NCBI GenBank assembly: GCA_964226685.1
Contig: CAXQRU010000139.1
Coordinates: 1-23,883 of the forward strand
DNA from: CAXQRU01 sp964226685
GTDB taxonomy: Bacteria > Pseudomonadota > Gammaproteobacteria > Pseudomonadales > Cellvibrionaceae
Reading direction: 5' to 3'
DNA: 23,883 nt
Positions 7,371-14,678 of this stretch are shown here, one piece after another; position 1 is the stretch's first letter, and each line of letters opens with the position of its first letter. The notes beneath the pieces were generated by a model. It ran no database searches. It saw nothing but the letters and a program-made list of their open reading frames with translations, and had not been told where the DNA came from. Position numbers and translations under genes: made by a program.

Positions 7371-7747
7371 AAGGGCTCAACCATCTGAGGGGAACGCCTG
7401 AGCAAGGCCTTTACTCGCAATAACAGCTCTTTCATGCGGTAGGGTTTGGAGAGATAATCGTCCGCACCGACCTCAAAACCGGTATCGATATCGCGATCTA
7501 AGGTGCGTGCGGTGAGCATCAATACTCGAAGAGTCGGGTAGTGTGCACGTGCCCAGCGACAAAAATCGTAGCCGTCGCCATCGGGCAGCATAATATCGAG
7601 CACACACAAGTCAGCATCGCCCACCAATTTCTTTGCGCTCGCCACCGTATCGCACGCTGCAACGTGATAGCCCTCTAACTCTAGGTTATCTGCGAGTGTT
7701 AAGCGCAAGTTTTCTTCATCTTCAACAATTAGGATTTTGTGATTCAT
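7355..7747 (-). CDS. OmpR-type response regulator, receiver part (split gene)
   Basis: Encodes a complete receiver domain: KILIVEDEEN with the acidic pair, LCVLDIMLPDGDGYDF with phospho-acceptor Asp near residue 52, VLMLTARTL with the conserved Thr, and ADDYLSKPYRMKELLLRVKALLRRS with the conserved Lys. After about 14 linker residues the frame ends at TGA (7355-7357), exactly where the output domain should start; that domain continues in another frame at 7122-7370. The ATG at 7747 is preferred over a TTG at 7750. It overlaps the 3' end of the kinase gene by 26 bases, so kinase and regulator are a translationally coupled pair. Without the DNA-binding part it could only act by protein contact. 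Confidence 0.8.
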   Translation of the reverse strand: MNHKILIVEDEENLRLTLADNLELEGYHVAACDTVASAKKLVGDADLCVLDIMLPDGDGYDFCRWARAHYPTLRVLMLTARTLDRDIDTGFEVGADDYLSKPYRMKELLLRVKALLRRSPQMVEPLCEIN

Positions 7748-9494
7748 CAATTGTCTTTAATGTTAAAGCCCAGTGAGTTCCCAGGTGACTCGATGCTCTA
7801 ATGAATAGCTCACCGCCCATGGCCTGCAAGGCTGAGCGACTCATTGCCAAACCAATACCGACACCCGATTTCTGATCGCTCTCTCGATAGAAGCGATCAA
7901 ACACGACCTCCCAGCGATCAGGTGCGATACCGACACCGTTATCGACCACATGGAGAACGCCATTTTCATAACGACAGTGTAACACAGCTTTATCATGCTC
8001 ATGATACTTGACCGCATTCGAGAACAGGTTATTCATGACCAATTTCAGCAAAATACGATTGCCCAATATTTGCAGACTTGGCTCAATGTGATGGGTCAAT
8101 TGGAGCACATGGCTATGCTCATCAAAATCGGTCAGCGCATCCTCGATGAGCTGAGCCAGCGGGATGGGTTCACAACGAATTAAATCACCGCTATTGAGTT
8201 GATTGAGCGTTAAAATATTGTCGATCATGCGCTCCATCTGATCGGCTTCATTGATGATACGCCTGGGGTAATCATTAATCGGCAGGCCAGCTTCCTGTCT
8301 ACGCTCAACCGTTTGAGCCATAACACTGATCGATGCGATGGGTGTTTTTAATTCATGAGAAATTAGATTAAAAAAATCTTCCCGCATTGTCAGCCGGTAT
8401 TCTTTATCACGCGCGCGCTTGACCAAAAGATGGTAACAAAACATCATAAAAAACACTAAGCACCACAGCAATAGCAATTTAACAAGACCATAAACCCACT
8501 GCAATTGGCCCGCGCGCTCTAAGGAAACCTTCTGAACTTGAACCGGCAAGACTTCCAAGGAATACCATTGATCCTTATTGAGAGGAAAGGCCAAATCCTG
8601 CTCGTCATCAAGAAGCCCTTGCGACATTAACTGCTGCTTGGCGTGCTTGAACAAGTCCTGGCGACTTTGAGGCATAACTTTATAATCCAGCGTTGAAGTC
8701 GCTACGATTACTTGGTCATTGTAAGACCAAAACCCGGAAGAGGGCGGCTCTACCATTGGCTCAGTATTGTCCAGTAAATTGATATAATCATTGGCTCTTC
8801 TCAAGTCAATTTGATAATCAATGGCGTATTGATTTGTGATCGCTTGCAGCAATTTAATGTCTTCTCGGGTGAATTCGTGACTGCGAGTCAGCATCAGCGT
8901 CAGCACCGAAGGAATGCTTTGGTTACCATCGGGCCAGCCTTCTAATAAAATTTGTCTGGCGACCGTTGTACTCCATTTATCAGGATTTTTTTCGAGCAGC
9001 ATTAACCACGAAATCACTTCCTCAGGAACAGTTAAATGGTAAAACTTTTTATCATTTAAAAAATCAGCCAAGCCTTGGCGAAGCGCTTGTTGCTCGCCGT
9101 TTTGAGCTGCACTTGAGATGGTTTCGATCAAATTGATCCGGCGCTGCGTATCAATATTGGTCGGCGCGGACTGCCCGCGATAATAAGCCAAGTATTCATT
9201 GACAATAGAGACATTGGCCGCTTTTTGATAAAATGGAAATCGTCTCTCGCCATTGTTATACCAACGCAATGCTGGCTCATAACGGTACCAATTAAGCCTT
9301 AATGTTTCGCGATCAGCCGGGTAACGCAAAACCTCCTCCGTCACTTTAGCCAGCAATGTTTTGCTGTAAATGTTGGCTATCAGCTGTTTGTTATCGTCAA
9401 TGGTGTGTTGATTTGCTCGAAATTCACCGAAGAGCACTACGGAAAATACCAAACCAATCAGCAGCGCAACGCCATTCACCCAATATTGTTTCAT
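7722..9494 (-). CDS. Membrane sensor histidine kinase
   Basis: A 590-residue inner-membrane sensor kinase. Helix 1 (about 6-23) and helix 2 (about 335-357, GLVKLLLLWCLVFFMMFCYHLL) frame a large periplasmic domain of about 310 residues that I do not recognise; it looks mostly alpha-helical and rich in Trp/Tyr. No HAMP domain is evident. The cytosolic part has the dimerisation/phospho-acceptor motif NLISHELKTPIASIS (His380), the N box NNLFSNAVKYHEHD (488-501), DNGVGIAPD (518-526), an F-box-like VFDRFYRES and the G2 motif GVGIGLAMS. All catalytic motifs are intact. The ATG at 9494 follows GAGGTG. Its partner is the split regulator just downstream. The ligand is unknown; the VWA lipoprotein gene upstream is a possible partner. 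Confidence 0.93.
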   Translation of the reverse strand: MKQYWVNGVALLIGLVFSVVLFGEFRANQHTIDDNKQLIANIYSKTLLAKVTEEVLRYPADRETLRLNWYRYEPALRWYNNGERRFPFYQKAANVSIVNEYLAYYRGQSAPTNIDTQRRINLIETISSAAQNGEQQALRQGLADFLNDKKFYHLTVPEEVISWLMLLEKNPDKWSTTVARQILLEGWPDGNQSIPSVLTLMLTRSHEFTREDIKLLQAITNQYAIDYQIDLRRANDYINLLDNTEPMVEPPSSGFWSYNDQVIVATSTLDYKVMPQSRQDLFKHAKQQLMSQGLLDDEQDLAFPLNKDQWYSLEVLPVQVQKVSLERAGQLQWVYGLVKLLLLWCLVFFMMFCYHLLVKRARDKEYRLTMREDFFNLISHELKTPIASISVMAQTVERRQEAGLPINDYPRRIINEADQMERMIDNILTLNQLNSGDLIRCEPIPLAQLIEDALTDFDEHSHVLQLTHHIEPSLQILGNRILLKLVMNNLFSNAVKYHEHDKAVLHCRYENGVLHVVDNGVGIAPDRWEVVFDRFYRESDQKSGVGIGLAMSRSALQAMGGELFIRASSHLGTHWALTLKTIDESQNPNC

Positions 9495-9517
9495 GATGAC
9501 ACCTCATTCATATCCGC

Positions 9518-9541
9518 TAAGAGACCGGTGACGGTCTCTTA
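9518..9541 (-). other. 10-bp perfect hairpin between VWA and kinase genes
   Basis: TAAGAGACCG and CGGTCTCTTA form a perfect 10-bp stem around a 4-base loop, in the 61-bp gap between the VWA stop (9556) and the kinase start (9494). No U-run follows on either strand, so it is a poor intrinsic terminator. It could stabilise mRNA ends, mark a processing site, cause pausing, or serve as a protein-binding site on DNA. Confidence 0.6.
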
Positions 9542-9555
9542 CTTGGGGAACGCAA

Positions 9556-11166
9556 CTATTTTAACAGCGGCACGTGATCTAAATTAAATACCGTGGTATT
9601 TTGGCTGGTTTGATACGGATACACTCGTCGATCCAGTTGGCTCGCCGTGGCAATCGCATCGCGCAGGGTGCGCACTTGTTCACTGGACTGATAGTTTAAA
9701 GGCAAGCTCGCGAGCAAACCATCAATGGTTTGATAGTCATAACGACTCGACCAGTAGGACAGTCGTAATTTTTCGGCAAAGGCGGCCGCTGCGGCTGATA
9801 ATTTCATATCCGATGAGCTATTGGCGACTGATGATTTAATCACATCAGAGGAAATGGTTCGGTTAATAAAGAACACTTGCTGGCCATAGGGCTTTTGATA
9901 CGCAATGCTAAATTTACCCAGATCTTTTTTGGTATTCACGAGCTTCACTTCGTACAAGGCCGTCACTCGATGCCCTGAACCTAACTCACCACCATCGACG
10001 CGACTATCGGCAAAGTCTTCGTTGTTTAAGCCTCGGTTTTCGTAGCCCAGCAAACGATAGTGAGAAACCACCGAGGGGTCAAATTCCACTTGTACTTTTG
10101 CATTTTTAGCGACCACATGCATTTGACTCATAAAATTATCGACAAACGCACGTTGAATATCGTATTGATTACCAATAAACAAATAATGCCCATTGCCTTG
10201 GTTGGCCAATTGCTCCATCATCGCATCGTTATACATGCGATCACCAATGCCTACCGTCGTCATGAAAATGCCTTGGTCTTTTTGCCGGCGAATCAACGAA
10301 ATGATTGCCTCTGGAGAAGTCGCTCCCGTATTGGCCAGGCCATCAGAGGTAAAGACGACTCGGTTAATAAAGCCTGGCTGCAGCATTGACTCGGCCATTT
10401 GATAGCCTTGCGTTAAACCAAGGGCCGCATTGGTACTGCCACCGGCCTCCAAGCGATTAATAGCCCCAATAATTTGTCGTTGCTTGCCACCAGAGGTAGG
10501 TTTTAAAACCACTCGGGCATTATCTGAGTAAGCCACAATTGCCACGCGATCATCGTCATCAAGTTGCGCCACCAGCGTGGAGAAGGCTTGTTTTTGCAGT
10601 TCCATATTGGCACCTTCCATAGAACCTGAGACATCGGCCACCAGCACTAAGTTGGCTGGCGGTCTTTGGCTGGCATCAACATTTTTCGCTTGCACCCCCA
10701 CATGCAGGACATGATAACCCTCGCGAAAAGGCGAGGGCATGACTTCGGCGCTCAAGGCAAAAAGCTCATTATTGGCGGCATACTGATAGCGCTGTGCATT
10801 GACAAATTCCTCCACGCGAATCCCAGCTGCATGAGGCATTTGACCTTTATTAAGCATGGACAGGGCCAACCGGTAGGAGCCATCGTCCACATCCATGGCA
10901 AACGTCGATTGTGTTTGTGCTTGGGTCAAAATGGTGGGGTTAACGCCGTATTCTCGAAAAATTTGATAGGCTCGGTCTTGGGTTTGAATGTAGCGCTCGC
11001 CGTAATTCCGGTCGTATTGCTCAGCACGCTCTTGCGGAATCATGAGGGTTGCCACAGAACCTGACGGTGCCTGTGACGATGAACTGCTTGTTTCCGAATA
11101 ATGTACTTGTGCACAACCCACCAAACCAAGCACTGTAAGCCCCGATAGTAATCGCTTCAGTTTCAT
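9556..11166 (-). CDS. VWA-domain lipoprotein, YfbK-like
   Basis: A 536-residue lipoprotein. The signal MKLKRLLSGLTVLGLVGC has a lipobox with lipidated Cys18, followed by Ser-rich sequence. Residues about 88-150 form the region found at the N-terminus of YfbK-type proteins (FAMDVDDGSYRLALSMLNKGQMP, IRVEEFVNAQRYQY). The von Willebrand factor A domain (about 172-350) has an intact metal-binding MIDAS motif, DVSGS at 178-182, a downstream GGSTNAALGL Thr, and FTSDGLANTGAT. The C-terminal third matches the DUF3520 layout of the same proteins (YENRGLNNEDFADSRVDGGELGSGHRVTALYEV). It probably sits on the periplasmic side of the envelope and binds protein partners through the MIDAS metal. Function unknown. 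Ribosome site AGGAGA before the ATG at 11166. Confidence 0.93.
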   Translation of the reverse strand: MKLKRLLSGLTVLGLVGCAQVHYSETSSSSSQAPSGSVATLMIPQERAEQYDRNYGERYIQTQDRAYQIFREYGVNPTILTQAQTQSTFAMDVDDGSYRLALSMLNKGQMPHAAGIRVEEFVNAQRYQYAANNELFALSAEVMPSPFREGYHVLHVGVQAKNVDASQRPPANLVLVADVSGSMEGANMELQKQAFSTLVAQLDDDDRVAIVAYSDNARVVLKPTSGGKQRQIIGAINRLEAGGSTNAALGLTQGYQMAESMLQPGFINRVVFTSDGLANTGATSPEAIISLIRRQKDQGIFMTTVGIGDRMYNDAMMEQLANQGNGHYLFIGNQYDIQRAFVDNFMSQMHVVAKNAKVQVEFDPSVVSHYRLLGYENRGLNNEDFADSRVDGGELGSGHRVTALYEVKLVNTKKDLGKFSIAYQKPYGQQVFFINRTISSDVIKSSVANSSSDMKLSAAAAAFAEKLRLSYWSSRYDYQTIDGLLASLPLNYQSSEQVRTLRDAIATASQLDRRVYPYQTSQNTTVFNLDHVPLLK

Positions 11167-11244
11167 AAATATCTCCTGTTGTTGATTACTCCAGAGTAGG
11201 GGATTTGATCATGGGATTTGTCACAGTTGCATCATGGTTTGGTC

Positions 11245-12105
11245 TTATCTCAGTAGCAGCAACGGTTTCTGGGTCGTTGTCAGCATTTTTTCGGTAAAGC
11301 TACCCAAGAACCAGTCGCGCAAGCGCGTATGACTGAAAGCGCCCATCAAGGTTAGATCGATCGACTCTTGTTCCTGATACTGACAAAGCGCATCGGTCAC
11401 TTCACCCTGTAAACTCGCAGCCTGGACCTTTAGCCCAGCCTGTTCAAGCTGAACAATGGCTCGTTGCAAGACTTCGTTTTGCTCTTGGCTCTTGCTCTCT
11501 CGGCTCACATGTACCAAATGACATGGTAGGTTTTTTAGCAAAGGGCTGGTAGCCACCATAGTGACCGCTTTATTGGCCGCCTCGCTACCATCATAGGCGA
11601 TCATAAACTGAGTCGGCAGACTAAACTCATGATTCACCACTAGAATTGGGCGGTGAATAGAGCGGATGATACTCTCAAGCTGACCACCTAGAGCCGTTTT
11701 TTGCTCTTGATGGCTTTCACCGCGAATACCTAGCACCAGTAGGCGAATCTCTTGTTCGTGCTCAACCAAGGTGCTGGCCAAGCCATCGTGACGCTGAACG
11801 GCCTCTATTTCCTTGATGCCGGCTGCCTCTGCTTGCGTTTTGGCCGCCGCCAGCATCAACTCACCCTGTTCAATCAACAGCCGGCTGTGTTCTTGTTCGG
11901 CCGCAATGATTTGCTCCAACAACTGCTGCTGGCCACCCATCCCCAAGTTACCACTGTAGTCCAGATAGGCCGGGCTCATTTGACGCTCAATGGTATGCAA
12001 CAACTGCAAGGGCGCCGACAGGGCACTTGCGGCCCAATTGGCATAATCACACACCGCCTTGGCAAGGGGCGAACCATCGATACAGGCAACAACTGAAGTA
12101 GACAT
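11245..12105 (-). CDS. Tandem universal stress protein (UspE-like)
   Basis: A 286-residue cytosolic protein with two Usp domains in tandem (about 1-140 and 150-286), like E. coli UspE and related double-Usp proteins. The first domain begins STSVVACIDGSPLAKAVCDYANWAA and contains LLVLGIRGES near its end. The second begins FMIAYDGSEAANKAV and ends with the recognisable C-terminal pattern DLTLMGAFSHTRLRDWFLGSFTEKMLTTTQKPLLLL, equivalent to the G-2x-G-9x-G(S/T) nucleotide-binding loop. The ATG at 12105 has GGAG six bases upstream, which is better than an upstream in-frame start at 12159 inside the M48 gene. It lies 17 bases after the M48 protease gene, so the two are probably co-transcribed. Confidence 0.92.
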   Translation of the reverse strand: MSTSVVACIDGSPLAKAVCDYANWAASALSAPLQLLHTIERQMSPAYLDYSGNLGMGGQQQLLEQIIAAEQEHSRLLIEQGELMLAAAKTQAEAAGIKEIEAVQRHDGLASTLVEHEQEIRLLVLGIRGESHQEQKTALGGQLESIIRSIHRPILVVNHEFSLPTQFMIAYDGSEAANKAVTMVATSPLLKNLPCHLVHVSRESKSQEQNEVLQRAIVQLEQAGLKVQAASLQGEVTDALCQYQEQESIDLTLMGAFSHTRLRDWFLGSFTEKMLTTTQKPLLLLR

Positions 12106-12122
12106 AGTAGCTCCTATCAGGG

Positions 12123-13994
12123 TCAGATTGACTGGGGAAGCAACAAGGGCATCGGGCAACGCAAACTCTCCGCGATGGCTCTTAGCACTTCGATTTCATT
12201 ATTGTTGATCACACCATCGGACTGAATACAGCTCGCTAGCGCTTTCAATAATCTTGGTTTAGAGGTCGGTTTTAGTTTTCGTAGCTGCGCGATGGCGCGC
12301 TCTGTGGACTCTAAAGTCGGCATGGTGCTCGGCATGACCAAAGGCATAGCCAACTCCGTCACTGCAGCTTCAAATGCCCGCTTTTGGGCAGCTTCATCAG
12401 ATTTATTGCCTACTTTGGCCATAAAACCCAATAAATAACTCGCCGCGCGAGTACACTGTTTTAGCGTTAAGCTGCCCTCACTTCGATGCATGACCATGCT
12501 TTGAGTGATGAGTTGATACAAGGACCATTCAAATAAACGAAATTTCCCGTCCGCCGAAATCAGTGCCGATAATGTCGCCTCAAAATGCTGGTACTGAGCC
12601 TTGGTCAGGGTCTTGAGAGCGGGCAGCAACATTTCGATCAAAGGCATCCGCAAATGTCTGGCTAGCGGTTTAACCAAAGGATAGAGTTTAGCTACTTCTA
12701 AACGTTCAAATGCCGTCGCCACTAAGAGCGCTTGATGATCGCCCAGGTCTGTAATTTCACAGCCCTCTTCGGCCAAAACCAAACAGTAGGCGAGGGCGCA
12801 AGCACCACACATCTCATGCGCCGCTTGCCTTAGGGCTGGATCTAAGGATTCGATGTGCTGACGAGCCAATTGCGCATGCTCCGGCGTTAGGTTGCCAATG
12901 CTATCTACCAGAGCGGCAGCTCCTGCCAATTGACTGACCCCAAGTGCCTCCAGGCCGGCGTTACTAGCAATGCCTGTCCCTGGTTCTACTGACAGGTTCA
13001 GGTTCGCAGTGCCTGTCCTCGGTTCGATAGATTCAGAAGTGCCTGTCCAACTGGCATCAATGCGCCGGATTCGATCATCGATAGGCGGGTGGGTCGCCAT
13101 CAGCGAGCGAAACCAATAACTCACACCTTGAGCAAAGTACATATGGCTGAACTCACTGGCATTGGCGCGCTCGATTAAGGCGTTACCTGAGCGAATTTTT
13201 TTTAGGGCGCCCGATATACCCTCGGGATTGCGAGTAAATTTAACCGCTGAGGCATCCGCCAAATACTCTCTTTGCCGACCAATCGCCGCCTTAATAATAT
13301 TGCCAAAGAACACACCGACATAGCCCACCACCAAAAACCCCAAGCCAATCAGCAAAATAGCGCCTTGACCATCATTTTTTTTGGAGCTAGAGCGGCGACT
13401 ACCACCCCTAGAAACCGCCTCAAGTAGGACACGGCCAGTCAATCCGATCACTAAAATGCCATGCAATACACATAACAAACGCAGATTAATTTTCATATCG
13501 CCGTGCATAATATGACTGAACTCGTGAGCCACCACCCCCTGTAATTCGGCTCGATTTAATTGCTCGATGCAGCCTCGGGTCACACCAATGACGGCATCAT
13601 TCGTCGAAAAGCCAGCGGCAAAGGCATTGATGCCATCACTATCGATTACATACACCGAAGGCACCACCATACCCGAGGCAATGGCCATTTCTTCAACGAT
13701 ATTTAAAAGACGGCTTTCTTCAGAGTTTTGGGTGCTAACATTAATCAGGCGGCCACCGAGCTGCTCAGCAATGACTTTGCCACCTTTGCGCAATTGAAAT
13801 GACTTGAAGGCAATCCCCACAGACACCACCAAGATCACCCCGATGCTGGCAAGCAATGCCGCTCCGGGACTGCCCGTTGCGGACAGAGTTATGCCCACGG
13901 CCCCCGCCATAATGATGCCCACAGCAAGAATGAACAATATCACGAGCCAAACGGTATTGCGCTTGGCCTGATCCTGGTGTTCGAAGAAATTCAT
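12123..13994 (-). CDS. HtpX-like M48 membrane metalloprotease with TerB-like C-terminus
   Basis: A 623-residue inner-membrane zinc protease. Four membrane helices are visible: about 16-36, 42-62, 172-192 and 211-233. The zinc motif is VVAHEFSHIMHGD (His157, Glu158, His161), with the third ligand Glu243 in QREYLADASAVKFTRNP, as in the HtpX/M48B group. HtpX proper ends near residue 290; this protein adds about 330 residues. The end of the extension (LLKALASCIQSDGVINNNEIEVLRAIAESL) has the TerB-like helical signature. Residues about 316-343 (WTGTSESIEPRTGT...EPGTGIA) come from repeated GGACAGGCA sequence that looks inserted in frame. It lies eight bases after lemA, a common partner. Likely role: quality control of membrane proteins (inferred). 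Confidence 0.9.
   Translation of the reverse strand: MNFFEHQDQAKRNTVWLVILFILAVGIIMAGAVGITLSATGSPGAALLASIGVILVVSVGIAFKSFQLRKGGKVIAEQLGGRLINVSTQNSEESRLLNIVEEMAIASGMVVPSVYVIDSDGINAFAAGFSTNDAVIGVTRGCIEQLNRAELQGVVAHEFSHIMHGDMKINLRLLCVLHGILVIGLTGRVLLEAVSRGGSRRSSSKKNDGQGAILLIGLGFLVVGYVGVFFGNIIKAAIGRQREYLADASAVKFTRNPEGISGALKKIRSGNALIERANASEFSHMYFAQGVSYWFRSLMATHPPIDDRIRRIDASWTGTSESIEPRTGTANLNLSVEPGTGIASNAGLEALGVSQLAGAAALVDSIGNLTPEHAQLARQHIESLDPALRQAAHEMCGACALAYCLVLAEEGCEITDLGDHQALLVATAFERLEVAKLYPLVKPLARHLRMPLIEMLLPALKTLTKAQYQHFEATLSALISADGKFRLFEWSLYQLITQSMVMHRSEGSLTLKQCTRAASYLLGFMAKVGNKSDEAAQKRAFEAAVTELAMPLVMPSTMPTLESTERAIAQLRKLKPTSKPRLLKALASCIQSDGVINNNEIEVLRAIAESLRCPMPLLLPQSI
12971..13049 (-). repeat. 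REP-like GGACAGGCA repeat cluster inside the M48 gene
   Basis: The minus strand carries three copies of (G)GACAGGCA[CT]T at about 13040-13048, 13011-13019 and 12971-12979. Two are preceded by GAACC (CGAACCGAGGACAGGCACT and AGAACCAGGGACAGGCATT). Between these lies ACCTGTC, which can pair with GACAGG of the middle copy. The layout resembles the short REP elements with a GGGGACAGGCAC core that I recall as dispersed through many proteobacterial genomes, sometimes with RAYT transposases. Here it is read through in frame. Confidence 0.45.
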
Positions 13995-14002
13995 TGCGAG
14001 GC

Positions 14003-14599
14003 TTAAAACTGAACCTTGGGCGCTTCGGCAATGGCTTCAGAATCGGCAAACTGAAGAAGCTGCGCATCGTCTTTGTGCCCAAAGGCCGATGCTAAGATCA
14101 CCGGCGGAAAACTTTGTTTGTAAGTATTGTAGCTCATCACGGAATCATTGAAGGCTTGGCGTGCAAAGGCCACTTTATTTTCCGTCGTGGTCAGCTCTTC
14201 TGACAACTGCATCATATTTTGATTGGCTTTAAGCTCTGGATAGGCTTCGACTACGACACTCAATCGCCCCAAAGCTGATGCCAATTGATTTTCGCCGCCC
14301 GCTAACTGTTTGATGGCATCGATGGAACTTGGGTTGGCAGAGGCCGCCTGCAAGCCCGATATGGCTTGATTTCTAGCCGCAATAACGGCTTCCAAGGTTT
14401 CTCGCTCATGGGCCATGTATTTTTTTGCCACTTCAATGAGGTTGGGAATTAAGTCATAACGACGCTTTAATTGAACTTCAATTTGAGCAAAGGAATTTTC
14501 GAAACGGTTTTTTAAACTGACCAATTTATTATAAATGGCGACTACATAAATAATGATCAAGGCGGTAATGACGAGAAAAACAATCGTAGACGTGGCCAT
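14003..14599 (-). CDS. lemA: LemA family membrane protein
   Basis: A 198-residue protein with a single N-terminal membrane helix (STIVFLVITALIIIYVVAIYN, about 4-23) and a coiled helical bundle, the typical LemA layout and length. Family signatures are clear: LVSLKNRFENSFAQIEVQLKRRYDLIPNLIEVAKKYMAHERETLEAV, then LSVVVEAYPELKANQNMMQLSEELTTTENKVAFARQAFNDSVMSYN. The helix anchors it in the inner membrane; the exact function of LemA is not settled. The ATG at 14599 has an AGGAGG ribosome site, making it far better than the in-frame start at 14623. The M48 protease gene follows after 8 bases, a widespread pairing that suggests LemA assists or scaffolds the protease. Confidence 0.95.
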   Translation of the reverse strand: MATSTIVFLVITALIIIYVVAIYNKLVSLKNRFENSFAQIEVQLKRRYDLIPNLIEVAKKYMAHERETLEAVIAARNQAISGLQAASANPSSIDAIKQLAGGENQLASALGRLSVVVEAYPELKANQNMMQLSEELTTTENKVAFARQAFNDSVMSYNTYKQSFPPVILASAFGHKDDAQLLQFADSEAIAEAPKVQF

Positions 14600-14629
14600 A
14601 CAGCCTCCTGTTACTGTTGACAAAAGGCT

Positions 14630-14659
14630 ATCCTACCACCTTCTCCCACCGTTCACCAA
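14630..14659 (-). promoter_or_regulatory. Tentative lemA operon promoter
   Basis: On the minus strand, TTGGTG and the extended -10 TGGTAGGAT (hexamer at 14630-14635) are separated by 18 bases in the gap between the GGDEF-EAL stop and the lemA start. Both boxes are weak. It would serve lemA, the M48 gene and usp. Confidence 0.25.
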
Positions 14660-14678
14660 CATCCATGGCGCATGATGG

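Noticed and set aside
9405..11064. Several plus-strand open frames opposite the kinase and VWA genes
   Set aside because: They lie opposite strongly supported minus-strand genes, have no ribosome sites or recognisable domains, and look like chance frames.
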